NCBI GenBank assembly: GCA_035458865.1
Contig: DATHYZ010000258.1
Location: 1-27,022, forward strand
Source: DATHYZ01 sp035458865
GTDB taxonomy: Bacteria; Chloroflexota; Limnocylindria; Limnocylindrales; CSP1-4
Direction: 5' to 3'
Length of the DNA stretch: 27,022 nt
Positions 15,398 through 23,591 of this stretch are shown one piece after another. The notes under the pieces were generated by a model that had not been told where the DNA came from, ran no database searches, and worked only from the letters and a program-made list of their open reading frames with translations. A program made the translations under genes and the position numbers. How positions within the stretch are numbered: the stretch's first letter is position 1; every line of letters starts with the position of its first letter.

Positions 15398-16750
15398 GAC
15401 CACCGGCAGGCGGATCTCGGCCGCGGCGATCGCCCGCTCGACGGCCGCAGCACCCTCGACCGGCTCGCCGTGGGCCGCCAGGAGACGTCGCGGGCCCAGC
15501 GCCCGGAGGCGCGCCAGGGACCGGCGCCAGGCCACGGCGTCGTGCGGACCGCGCACGGTCCGGGCGGGTGCCGGCCCGACCAGGTCCCCGACGATCGCGG
15601 AGTCGGAGGCGGGGATCCACAGGACCAGGTGCGCGGGATGGGGGCCGGGTGCCGGCACGGCGATCACGTGGACGTCGCCGGACGGCACCACCGCGGCATC
15701 GGGCAGCCCCTCCACCGGGAACGGCAGCGACCGGCCGGCGCCCTCGGCGCCGTGGACCAGGACGCCGAGGCCGTCGCGCAGCGACTCGGCACCGCCCGCA
15801 TGGTCGGGGTCCGGCGCGGTCAGGGCGACCGCCCCGATCGTGGCGCCGCTGCTCGCGGTCGCCTCAACGAGAGCGAGGAGCGATTCCTCGGACGGATCGC
15901 CGGGGTCGACCGCGATGAGCTCGCGGCCGCCGACCAGGTAGGTCCGGACCTCCAGCCCGTCGACGCCGGCGGCCCCGGGCATCGTGACCGCCAGCACGTC
16001 CGGGGCGACCTCCGCGACGGTCGGGACGCCCGCCCGGCCCGGTGCCAGCTCGAGCAGGTCCGCATGGACGCGGACCGCCTCCAGGCGCTGGAGGTTGGCC
16101 GAGGTCGGCAGCCACATCGGGATCGACCCGTCGGCCAGGCCGCGCAGGGCGTCCGTCGGCCGGACCCACCCGTGGGCGACGACCTCGTCCCCGACCAGGC
16201 TGGGCTCAGCCCCGTCGGGCAGCCAGGCGGCGAAGAAGCGGGCATCGAATCGCCGCGGCAGGACCGGCGGCGTCACCCAGCGGGAGAGGGGCATGAGCAG
16301 GTCGGTCCGCAGCTCCAGTCCGGCCTCCACGACGAGGGCGTCGAAGCGCTCGCCGGCAAGCAGCCGAGCCCGGAAGCGGGCGACGACACCCGGGTCCGTC
16401 AGGGGCCGGGCGGCACCCGGGAGGCCAGCGAGCAGGACCCCCGCCTCCTCGACGAGCTCCCGGATCGCCGCGACGTGGTGGGCCAGGGCGTGGTCGGGCG
16501 GCAGCGTCCCGCCGAGCCGCTCGGCGGCCTCGAGCGCGGTCCGGCGTGACCTGGCGGCGAGCACCGCCTCGTGGTCGCCGTCGTCGACCGCACCGCCCGG
16601 GAAGACGTGGACGTCCGGGGCGAAGGCCATCGACGACGGTCGATGGGCCAGGAGCACCTCGGGCCCCTCCGGGCCGGGCCGCAGGAGGACCACGGTCGCG
16701 GCGGCCCGGGGGACCACGTGCCCGTAGGCCCCGAGCCCGGGCTCGCTCAT
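15395..16750 (-). CDS. NUDIX hydrolase fused to a metallo-beta-lactamase-fold domain
   Basis: A 451-residue fusion. The N-terminal NUDIX domain (about 10-235) has FPGGAV (50-55) and, after a long insertion, the RELVEEAGV core (97-105). This split NUDIX box is the NUDT19-like arrangement seen in acyl-CoA diphosphatases. The C-terminal part (about 245-451) looks like an MBL-fold hydrolase: VDPGD (281-285), a GD at about 388-389 and a late AHGEP (His427). The signature metal motif HxHxDH, however, reads Ala312-Pro-Asp314-Pro-Asp316-His317, so its first two histidines are missing. The substrate is unknown; a CoA ester or nucleotide derivative is a family-based guess. The ATG at 16750 overlaps the stop of the upstream GNAT gene (ATGA), indicating coupled translation in the yyaL operon. 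Confidence 0.87.
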   Translation of the reverse strand: MSEPGLGAYGHVVPRAAATVVLLRPGPEGPEVLLAHRPSSMAFAPDVHVFPGGAVDDGDHEAVLAARSRRTALEAAERLGGTLPPDHALAHHVAAIRELVEEAGVLLAGLPGAARPLTDPGVVARFRARLLAGERFDALVVEAGLELRTDLLMPLSRWVTPPVLPRRFDARFFAAWLPDGAEPSLVGDEVVAHGWVRPTDALRGLADGSIPMWLPTSANLQRLEAVRVHADLLELAPGRAGVPTVAEVAPDVLAVTMPGAAGVDGLEVRTYLVGGRELIAVDPGDPSEESLLALVEATASSGATIGAVALTAPDPDHAGGAESLRDGLGVLVHGAEGAGRSLPFPVEGLPDAAVVPSGDVHVIAVPAPGPHPAHLVLWIPASDSAIVGDLVGPAPARTVRGPHDAVAWRRSLARLRALGPRRLLAAHGEPVEGAAAVERAIAAAEIRLPVV

Positions 16751-17259
16751 CGGTCGGTGGACGCAGGTCCGAGGCCCAGCGCGAAGCCCCAGAGCCAGCG
16801 GCCCGGTTCGTACTCCCAGTCGATGCTCGGTTCGCGCTCGAACCCCAGCGAGGCGTAGAGCGCCTGGGCCGCCGTCATGGCCGGGAGCGTGAGCAGCACG
16901 AGCCGCTGCCTGCCCGCCGCCCGCGCCCTGGCGACGCATGCCTCCGCCAGCGCCCGGCCCACGCCCCGACCCTGGGCCCCGGGCGCCACGGCGAGCATCC
17001 GGAAGCCGGCCTCATCCGGACCCTCCGACTCGGCGAGTGGCCCCGGGCCGGGCACGTACGCGACGCCCCCCAGGACGCGGCCATCGGCATCGTCCACGGC
17101 GACGAGCACCGGGACCAGGGCCGCCCGCCCCGCGACGTCGGCGAGCTCGGCCAGGTAGTCATCGTGCCCGGCAATCCCGGGGATCTGGAGGTAGGCGTCG
17201 ACGGTGATCCGGCCGAGCGCCTCGTGCTCTTCGGGACGGACCTCGCGGACCACGATCAT
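16747..17259 (-). CDS. GNAT-family N-acetyltransferase
   Basis: A 170-residue single-domain protein with the GNAT acetyl-CoA signature FRMLAVAPGAQGRGVGRALA (86-105; the Q96-x-x-G99-x-G101 pyrophosphate loop) and a C-terminal ALYASLGFE segment (133-141) typical of the fold. The substrate is not deducible. The ATG at 17259 was chosen because it opens directly into the first GNAT strand (MIVVREVRPEE); longer frames upstream run into yyaL. It lies 25 bases after the yyaL stop with no clear Shine-Dalgarno, and its stop overlaps the start of the NUDIX-MBL gene. Confidence 0.9.
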   Translation of the reverse strand: MIVVREVRPEEHEALGRITVDAYLQIPGIAGHDDYLAELADVAGRAALVPVLVAVDDADGRVLGGVAYVPGPGPLAESEGPDEAGFRMLAVAPGAQGRGVGRALAEACVARARAAGRQRLVLLTLPAMTAAQALYASLGFEREPSIDWEYEPGRWLWGFALGLGPASTDR

Positions 17260-17284
17260 CGGCGCCGGCCGGCCGTCGGCGCGG

Positions 17285-19459
17285 TCACCCCTCACCCTCG
17301 ACGAGCAGGGCCTCGAGCGCCTCGGGCTCGTTGACCGGCTGGCGACACGCGAAGTCCCGGCAGACGAAGGCCGTGGGGCGCTCGTTGAGAGGGAACCTCC
17401 CGCCCATGAGGGCGACATCGCTCGTCGCCGGGTCGGCCGCACAGGCGACGACCCGGTGGGGCCGGAACCCGCGGAACGCCGCGGCGACGAGACGGGCCGT
17501 CGCCTCATCGGCCGGTCCCCCGACGATCGCCACCTCCTGGACCCCGGCGACCGCCAGGTCGGCGGCGATCAGCCACTGGGCGAAGGCCGAGGGATACCGC
17601 TGCAGGTGCGGGGCCACGATCCGGAGCGCGGCCTCGGCCGCCTCCCGGTAGTCGGGGTCGCCGGTCAGGGCCGTGAGCTTGAGCAGGACCGTCGTCGCCA
17701 TCGCCCCGCCGGACGGCGTCGCGTTGTCCTGGAGGTCGCGCGGTCGGGCAACGAGGGCCTCGTGGTCGTCGGCGACGTCGAAGAACCCGCCAGCGGGATC
17801 GGCGAAGCGGCGCATGACCGTGTGCATGAGCTGGCGGGCGATCCCGAACCAGCGCTCGTCGAAGGTCGCCTCGTAGAGGGCGAGGAGGCCCTCCGCCAGG
17901 TCCGCGTGATCCTCCAGCACGCCGGGCGCGCTGGCCCGGCCGTCCTTCCAGGACCGCCGCAGGCGCCCGTCCCCGTCGAGGAGCCCCCCGACGATCACCT
18001 CGGCAGCGCGGACCGCGGCGGCACGGTAGCGCGGTGCCAGGTCGGCGAGCTCCGGGTCCGGCTCCGTCTCGAGCGCCCGGGCCGCCTCGGCGAGGGCGGC
18101 GATGGCGAGCCCGTTCCAGGCCGCGATGGCCTTGTCGTCACGGGCCGGCTGCGGGCGCGCCCGACGAGCTTCGAGGAGGATCGCCCGGGCTCGCGCCAGG
18201 CGGGCGTCGACCTCGTCCGGATCCATCCGGAAGCGATCCGCCAGGACGTCGGTGTCGAGCACCCTGGCGAGGATCGTCCGCCCCTCCCAGTTGCCGTGCG
18301 GGGTGGCGCCGTACGCCTCGACGAACAGCGGGACGTCGTCACCGGCGCCGGCGGCCGTGAGGGTGGCGATCAGATCGACCGCGTCCCAGGTGAACGTGGC
18401 GCCCTCGACCCCCTCCGTGTCGGCATCCTGGCTGGCGGCGAACGCTCCGTCCGCCGTCGTGAGCTCCCGCTCGAGGTAGCCGAGGACGCCGACGGTCACC
18501 TCCAGGTAGCGGCGGTCGCCGGTGACCTGCCAGGCGTGGAGGTAGGCCCGGGCCAGCAGCGCGTTGTCGTAGAGCATCTGCTCGAAGTGCGGGACGAGCC
18601 AGACGGCATCGGTCGAGTACCGGTGGAAGCCCCCGCCCAGCTGGTCGCGGATGCCGCCGTCGGCCATCCTGTCGAGGCTTCGACGGGCCACCGCGAGCGC
18701 CCGGTCGTCTCCGGCGACCGCGCGCCGGAGCAGGAAGTCGATCGCCATCGCCTGCGGGAACTTGGGCGCGCTCCCCCACCCGCCGTTGGCGAAGTCGAAG
18801 CTCGATTCGAGCCCGGCGACGGCCCCCAGGAGCATGAGCCCGTCCGGCTGGGTCGCCGCAGGGTCGCCCGGGACGGCCTGCTGGGCCACGAGCGCCTCGA
18901 CCAGCCGGGTGCCGGCCCGCTCGACGTCGTCGCGCTGCTCCTCCCAGGCCCGGCGGACGCCGGCGAGGACCTGGCGGAAGCTGGGCATCCCGTGGCGGGG
19001 CGCGTCCGGGAAGTAGGTGCCGCCGAAGAAGGGGCGCCCCTCCGGGGTCAGGAAGACGGACATCGGCCAGCCGCCCTGGCCCGTCATCGCGACGACCGCG
19101 GCCATGTAGAGCTGGTCCAGGTCGGGCCGCTCCTCGCGGTCCACCTTGATCGGCACGAAGCCGACGTTGAGCTCGGCGGCCGTGGCCTCGTCCTCGAAGC
19201 TCTCCCGCTCCATGACGTGACACCAGTGGCAGGCCGCGTAGCCGATCGAGAGGAAGATCGGCCTGTCCTCGGCGCGGGCCCTTGCGAGCGCCTCCTCGCC
19301 CCAGGGATACCAGTCGACCGGGTTGTGGGCGTGCTGGAGCAGGTAGGGGCTCGTCTCGCCGATCAGGTGGTTGGCCGGGCGGTCGGCCTGGGACCCGGCC
19401 GGGGCGTTCGCCGCCTCGGCCTCGGCCGGCGGGTCCTCCGGGCGGTCGCTGGCAGGCAC
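17285..19459 (-). CDS. YyaL/SSP411-type thioredoxin-domain protein
   Basis: A 724-residue cytoplasmic protein of the YyaL (spermatogenesis-associated protein 20) family. The N-terminal thioredoxin-like domain (about 28-195) contains NHLIGETSPYLLQHAHNPVDW and the active-site-like Cys77-His-Trp-Cys80 in YAACHWCHVME. The remainder is a helical (six-hairpin glycosidase-like) domain with motifs such as GGGFHRYSTD, PHFEQMLYDNA and the late CRDFACRQPV. The family's biochemical function is not established. The true start is GTG at 19459 (Val-Pro-Ala-Ser-Asp): TACCAT lies 6 bases upstream with no Shine-Dalgarno, while the open frame continuing upstream shows no family similarity. It heads the operon yyaL, GNAT, NUDIX-MBL, cutA. 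Confidence 0.93.
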   Translation of the reverse strand: MPASDRPEDPPAEAEAANAPAGSQADRPANHLIGETSPYLLQHAHNPVDWYPWGEEALARARAEDRPIFLSIGYAACHWCHVMERESFEDEATAAELNVGFVPIKVDREERPDLDQLYMAAVVAMTGQGGWPMSVFLTPEGRPFFGGTYFPDAPRHGMPSFRQVLAGVRRAWEEQRDDVERAGTRLVEALVAQQAVPGDPAATQPDGLMLLGAVAGLESSFDFANGGWGSAPKFPQAMAIDFLLRRAVAGDDRALAVARRSLDRMADGGIRDQLGGGFHRYSTDAVWLVPHFEQMLYDNALLARAYLHAWQVTGDRRYLEVTVGVLGYLERELTTADGAFAASQDADTEGVEGATFTWDAVDLIATLTAAGAGDDVPLFVEAYGATPHGNWEGRTILARVLDTDVLADRFRMDPDEVDARLARARAILLEARRARPQPARDDKAIAAWNGLAIAALAEAARALETEPDPELADLAPRYRAAAVRAAEVIVGGLLDGDGRLRRSWKDGRASAPGVLEDHADLAEGLLALYEATFDERWFGIARQLMHTVMRRFADPAGGFFDVADDHEALVARPRDLQDNATPSGGAMATTVLLKLTALTGDPDYREAAEAALRIVAPHLQRYPSAFAQWLIAADLAVAGVQEVAIVGGPADEATARLVAAAFRGFRPHRVVACAADPATSDVALMGGRFPLNERPTAFVCRDFACRQPVNEPEALEALLVEGEG

Positions 19460-19465
19460 AGCGGG

Positions 19466-19471
19466 ATGGTA
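19466..19471 (-). promoter_or_regulatory. Predicted -10 box of the yyaL operon
   Basis: TACCAT on the minus strand, 6 bases before the GTG at 19459. It is the reason for choosing this GTG as the start. Between it and the divergent plus-strand box at 19681 about 210 bases contain no gene that I can support. Confidence 0.5.
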
Positions 19472-19680
19472 CCGCGGCCCCGATGCGGCGGAGCTGGCCG
19501 AGATCGCGGGCCGGGCCGCTCCGCCGGAGGACCGACGAAGTCCCGACGGACCGACCCGACCGCGCCGCTGGACCCCCGCCGATCGATCCCCCCGCCGCGA
19601 CGACGGTCCGATCGTGTGACGCGGCGGGGCGGCGGTCGTTGCGCGGCGGCGGCACGGACCGGGACAGGTGGGTTCCGCGG

Positions 19681-19686
19681 TACCCT
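19681..19686 (+). promoter_or_regulatory. Predicted -10 box of the cysteine-protease-fold gene
   Basis: TACCCT, 7 bases before the ATG at 19694, with no Shine-Dalgarno between. The same hexamer and spacing precede the methionine operon at 6541-6536. Confidence 0.5.
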
Positions 19687-19693
19687 CGTCCCG

Positions 19694-20365
19694 ATGCGCG
19701 CCACCGGCTCGATCCCGGGGTTCCTGCCCTCCGTCCACGGGCTCCTGTTCCCCAATCGCTTCGCCGACGCACCGGCCATCCGGGTCCGCCTCGGCCCCTT
19801 CGGTCCGCTCGGGGTCGGCAACGCCGGTGACGGTCTCTGCGGCGGGATGTGCCGGGTGGTCGTGGCGCGCTGGCGGCGGGGCGAACGGCCCCCGGCGCAG
19901 GACCAGCCACCCCTGCCGGGGACCCCGCTCTTCCGGGCGCTCGTCCGGGCCCAGGTCGAGTCGCTGGACGGGCTCCGCGCACCGCTGCGCTTCTACTCCC
20001 TCCAGGCGTTCCGTCCGGAGCGGCCGGACCCGCTGGCACGGGTCTTCGGGCGGCGGACGCGGACCCACGAGACCGTGCGAGCCTGGCGGTCCATCCGGGC
20101 CGCCATCGATGCCGGCGAGCCGGCGATCGTCGGCCTCGTCCGGGCGCTCGGGACGGATCCCCGGCTGCTCCCCCGCCACCACCAGGTCGTGGCCTGGGCC
20201 TACGAGGTGGAGAGCGACCGGTTGCGGCTCCGGATCTACGATCCCAATCATCCCGGCCGGGACGACGTGGAGCTGCGGCTGCGCCTGGCCGTGGACCGGC
20301 GCTGGCCCGCGACGATGCTCCAGACGACCGGCGAGCCGCTGGAGGCGTTCTTCCACCTCGCCTGA
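19694..20365 (+). CDS. Putative papain-like (C39-type) cysteine-protease-fold protein
   Basis: A 223-residue protein that I do not recognise by name. Three conserved-looking blocks appear in the order of a papain-like active site: GLCGGMC (Cys49 as nucleophile), RHHQVVAWAYE (His163) and IYDPNHPG (Asp183 or Asn185 as the third residue). This Cys...HQV...YDPNHPG pattern recurs in uncharacterised bacterial proteins with a C39-like fold. Catalysis is inferred, not shown. There is no signal peptide or membrane segment. The N-terminal GFLPSVHGLLFPN is also part of that family's look. The ATG at 19694 is supported by the leaderless box and the loss of similarity upstream. The GMC oxidoreductase gene starts 18 bases downstream. 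Confidence 0.7.
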   Translation: MRATGSIPGFLPSVHGLLFPNRFADAPAIRVRLGPFGPLGVGNAGDGLCGGMCRVVVARWRRGERPPAQDQPPLPGTPLFRALVRAQVESLDGLRAPLRFYSLQAFRPERPDPLARVFGRRTRTHETVRAWRSIRAAIDAGEPAIVGLVRALGTDPRLLPRHHQVVAWAYEVESDRLRLRIYDPNHPGRDDVELRLRLAVDRRWPATMLQTTGEPLEAFFHLA

Positions 20366-20369
20366 CTGA

Positions 20370-20375
20370 TAGGCT
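20370..20375 (+). promoter_or_regulatory. Predicted -10 box of the GMC oxidoreductase gene
   Basis: TAGGCT, 8 bases before the ATG at 20384, in the 18-base gap after the cysteine-protease-fold gene. There is no Shine-Dalgarno. It could give a separate leaderless mRNA in addition to read-through from upstream. Confidence 0.4.
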
Positions 20376-20383
20376 CGGCACCC

Positions 20384-22267
20384 ATGACCGACACCGACCG
20401 GGCGCTCGCCGCGATCGTCGACACCTTCGTCCCCGGCGGGAACGGCCTGCCATCCGGCAGCGAGCTGGGGATCCCCGAGCGCCTGCGAGCAGAGGTGGAG
20501 GCGCTCGGCCGGCCCGCCCTCCTGCGGCAGCTGCAGCTCCTGCTGCGGGCGATCGAGCAGCCTGTCGGCAGCCTCGCCCTGGCCGGCCGACCGGCCGCGT
20601 TCTCGAAGCTGTCGCAGGCCGACCGCGAGGCCTACCTGCGGCGGTTCGCGGCCAGCTCGATCCCCCTCAAGCGGACGGCCTTCCAGGACCTGAAGCGGCT
20701 CACCCTGCTGCTCGCCTACGGCCTCGAGACATCGCCCTACCGCGCCCTGACCGGCTACCGACCGACCCCGCCCGATGAACCGAAGCTGTCTCCCGTCGTG
20801 CCGCGGACCCCCGCTCCCGGCGAGGTGGTCGAGGCCGACGCGTGCGTCATCGGCTCGGGCGCCGGCGGATCGGTGGCCGCCGCCGTCCTGGCCGCGGCAG
20901 GCCTCCGCGTCGTCGTCCTCGAGCGGGCCAGGCATGTCGCCGAGGACCGCTTCGGCGGCCCCGAGCTGGACGGGCTGGCCGACCTCTTCCTCGACCGCGG
21001 CCTGACCGCCACGGACGACCGCTGGATCGCCATCCGGGCGGGCAGCGCCGTCGGCGGCGGGACCATCATCAACTGGAGCAGCTCGCTCCGGATCCCGGAC
21101 GTCGTCCGCGAGGAATGGGCAGCCGTCGGCATCGGGTCGGAGCTCGACGAGCACTACGCCGCGGTCGAGGCCGCGATCGGCGTCACGCTGGCCGAGAGCG
21201 AGCGCAACGGGCCCAACGCCCTCCTGGAGCGCGGGCTAGCGGCCCTGGGCCTGCCGATCGACACGATCCCTCGGAACGTGGACGGCTGCGGGGAGTGCGG
21301 CCCCTGCGCCGTCGGCTGCCGGCGGGGCGCAAAGCGATCGGCCCTCAGAACGTTTCTCGCCGACGCCTGTCGTGACGGCGCCGAGGTCCTGGATGCGACC
21401 GAGGTCCGCCGGATCCTGGTGCGGGACGGTCGGGTGGAGGGCGTCGAGGCATCCGTGCCCGGAGGGACCATCACGGTGCGCGCGCCGCGGGTGGCCCTGG
21501 CCGGCGGGTCGATCCTCTCGCCGGCGGTGCTGCTCCGCTCGGGGATCGCCCCGACGACCGCCGGACGGAACCTCAGGCTCCACCCGGTCGCCGCGGTGGT
21601 GGGCGTCTACGACGAGCCGGTCGACCCCTGGCATGGCGTCCCCCAGTCGGTGATGAGCGACGCCTTCGCGACGGTCGACGGTCGGTGGGGGTTCCGGATC
21701 GAGGCGGCCCCGACCCACCCCGGGCTCATCGCCTCCGGGTACCCGTGGTGGTCCGCCGAGGAGCATCTCGCGGGGATGGCGGAGGCGGCCCGGCTGGCCC
21801 CGTTCCTGGCCATCGTCCGTGACCGGGCGCCCGGCCGGATCGACCTCTACCGGGACGGGGCGGTCCGGATCCGCTACGGCATCGGATCCGCCGACCGGGC
21901 CATGCTCACGCGATCCATGGTCGAGATCGCCCGGATCCACCGTGCTGCCGGCGCGCGCCGGATCAAGACCCTCCACACGCCGCCGCTGGAGTGGGATGCC
22001 GGCGCCCGGTTCGAGTCGTTCACGGCCGAGATCGAGCGACGCGGGGTGGCGCCCAATCGGGTCCTCCTCTTCACGGCCCGCCAGATGGGGAGCTGCCGGA
22101 TCGGCACCGACCGCGCTGACTCCGTGGCCGATCCCGACGGCCAGGCCTGGGACGCGCGCGGGCTCTGGGTCACCGACGCGAGCGCCTTCCCCACCGCTTC
22201 GGGCGTCAACCCGATGCTCTCGATCATGGCCCTGGCCCGGCGGACCGCGCTGCGGATGGTCGGCTGA
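20384..22267 (+). CDS. GMC-family flavoprotein (long-chain alcohol oxidase-like) with a ferredoxin-like cysteine motif
   Basis: A 627-residue protein. Residues 1-125 are a helical extension like that of long-chain alcohol oxidases. The FAD-binding domain starts at VIGSGAGGSVAA (155-166, GxGxxG), followed by GGGTIINW (224-231). At 302-312 lies Cys-x2-Cys-x2-Cys-x3-Cys (GCGECGPCAVGC), spaced as in [4Fe-4S] ferredoxins. The C-terminal GMC domain ends in VTDASAFPTASGVNPM (596-611; Asn609 in the usual His/Asn place). The block usually written HxMGxCRxG reads Arg566-Gln-Met-Gly-Ser-Cys-Arg, so the usual catalytic His is an Arg. The family oxidises primary or sterol-like alcohols; with this change, activity is uncertain. 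It follows the cysteine-protease-fold gene by 18 bases. Confidence 0.9.
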   Translation: MTDTDRALAAIVDTFVPGGNGLPSGSELGIPERLRAEVEALGRPALLRQLQLLLRAIEQPVGSLALAGRPAAFSKLSQADREAYLRRFAASSIPLKRTAFQDLKRLTLLLAYGLETSPYRALTGYRPTPPDEPKLSPVVPRTPAPGEVVEADACVIGSGAGGSVAAAVLAAAGLRVVVLERARHVAEDRFGGPELDGLADLFLDRGLTATDDRWIAIRAGSAVGGGTIINWSSSLRIPDVVREEWAAVGIGSELDEHYAAVEAAIGVTLAESERNGPNALLERGLAALGLPIDTIPRNVDGCGECGPCAVGCRRGAKRSALRTFLADACRDGAEVLDATEVRRILVRDGRVEGVEASVPGGTITVRAPRVALAGGSILSPAVLLRSGIAPTTAGRNLRLHPVAAVVGVYDEPVDPWHGVPQSVMSDAFATVDGRWGFRIEAAPTHPGLIASGYPWWSAEEHLAGMAEAARLAPFLAIVRDRAPGRIDLYRDGAVRIRYGIGSADRAMLTRSMVEIARIHRAAGARRIKTLHTPPLEWDAGARFESFTAEIERRGVAPNRVLLFTARQMGSCRIGTDRADSVADPDGQAWDARGLWVTDASAFPTASGVNPMLSIMALARRTALRMVG

Positions 22268-22442
22268 GCCAGACCCCGCGGCATCGAGGCTCGGACGGGC
22301 GGACCGGCTCTCGTCGTTCGAACCAGCGGCGCGTATCCTTTGGGGGCAACGCGACCCGCCCGCGGCAACGCCGGGCGCAACGAGCGCGTCCGGGGGACCT
22401 GGCCGTGGGCGGCCACCGCCGCTGGAGCCGGAGGTCCGCCCC
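22268..22442 (+). promoter_or_regulatory. Promoter and leader of the baeRF gene
   Basis: TATCCT at 22334-22339 is a good -10 candidate; the -35 is weak. A start about 7 bases downstream gives a leader of roughly 95 bases. A strong Shine-Dalgarno GGAGG (22430-22434) stands 8 bases before the ATG at 22443. I see no other gene in this interval. Confidence 0.45.
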
Positions 22443-23591
22443 ATGCCCCTCCTGACCCGTTCCGACATCGCCCGCCTTGCGGCCGACCACCACCACGACC
22501 AGGTCTCGATCTACCTGCCGATCCACCCGGCCGGCGTCGATGCCGCCCAGGACCCGATCCGCTTCCGGAACCTCCTCGACTGCGCCGAGGAGTCGCTCGA
22601 GGCCCACGGCGCGTCGTCGTCACGCGTCCACCGGATCCTGGGGCCAGCCCGACCCCTGCTCGGTGACCCGTGGTTCTGGCAGCACCAGGGCGACGGGCTC
22701 GCGGTCTTCCTCGCCGACGGCAGCATCGAGACGTACCGGCTGCCGCTCCACTGCGAGGAGCTCGTGGTGGTGGGCGACCATCGCCACATCCGACCGCTGC
22801 TGCCGCTGCTCGAGACGGACGGGCGGTTCCACGTGCTCGCGCTCAGCCAGGGGAGCGTGCGGCTCTTCGAGGCCACCCGGGACGCGATCCGTGAGATCGA
22901 CCTCGAGGACGTGCCCGATGACCTCCGCGACGTCGTCGGCTACGACTTCGAGCAGCGCACCCTCCAGTTCCACACGGGGACCGGTGGCGGCCGCGGTGTC
23001 CGGAGTGCCATCTTCCACGGCCACGGCCAGGTCCAGGACTCGCGCAAGCCGGAGATCGCCCGGTTCCTGAGGGCCGTCGACGATGGGGTGCTTCGCCTGC
23101 TCGGCCCGGAGCCGGCGCCGCTCGTGCTGGCGGGCGTCGGCTACGTCACGGCGATGTACCGCGACGTCTCCCGGCACCCGGACATCGTCGAGGACACCAT
23201 CGAGGGCAGTCCCGATCGCCTCGACGCCCGGGACCTCCACACCCAGGCCGTCGCGATCGTGGAGCCGCGGTTCGCGGCACGGCTCGACCGCGTGCTGGAG
23301 CGCTATCACGAGGCCGCCGGGACGGGCCTGACGACGGAAGAGGTCGAGAAGGTCCTGGAGGCGGCCCGGAACGGGCGAGTGGCCGCGCTGATCGTCGCCA
23401 ACGGGATCCGGCGCTGGGGTCGCTGGGGCAGCGACGGGACCGTCGAGGTGCACGAGACCCGCCGGCCCGGCGACCGCGACCTGCTCGACGCCGCCGCCGT
23501 GGCCGCGCTCGGGACGGGCGCGCTGGTCCACGCCTGCCCGCCGGAGCGAGTCCCGGGACACTCGGGAGTCGCGGCGATCCTCCGCTACTGA
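22443..23591 (+). CDS. baeRF-family protein (bacterial relative of archaeo-eukaryotic release factor 1)
   Basis: A 382-residue protein with the layout of the uncharacterised baeRF group. The N-terminal domain starts with VSIYLPIHP (21-29). The middle domain starts at about 128 (FHVLALSQGSVRLFEA), and its Gly-rich loop GTGGGRG (179-185) leads to FHGHGQ (191-196). The C-terminal region has PLVLAGVGYVTAMYRD (226-241) and, near the end, a VAALIVANGIRRWGRWG segment. Relatives of eRF1/Pelota act at the ribosome, and baeRF proteins have been proposed by comparative genomics to do likewise, for example in rescue or RNA sensing. That is inference from fold, not a tested role. The ATG at 22443 is fixed by the Shine-Dalgarno. 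The exact baeRF subfamily cannot be assigned by eye. Confidence 0.75.
   Translation: MPLLTRSDIARLAADHHHDQVSIYLPIHPAGVDAAQDPIRFRNLLDCAEESLEAHGASSSRVHRILGPARPLLGDPWFWQHQGDGLAVFLADGSIETYRLPLHCEELVVVGDHRHIRPLLPLLETDGRFHVLALSQGSVRLFEATRDAIREIDLEDVPDDLRDVVGYDFEQRTLQFHTGTGGGRGVRSAIFHGHGQVQDSRKPEIARFLRAVDDGVLRLLGPEPAPLVLAGVGYVTAMYRDVSRHPDIVEDTIEGSPDRLDARDLHTQAVAIVEPRFAARLDRVLERYHEAAGTGLTTEEVEKVLEAARNGRVAALIVANGIRRWGRWGSDGTVEVHETRRPGDRDLLDAAAVAALGTGALVHACPPERVPGHSGVAAILRY

Noticed and set aside
19460..21154. Upstream extension of the yyaL frame to 1289 codons
   Set aside because: The added part is antisense to the cysteine-protease-fold and GMC genes and has no family similarity. The GTG at 19459 with a TACCAT box explains the start.
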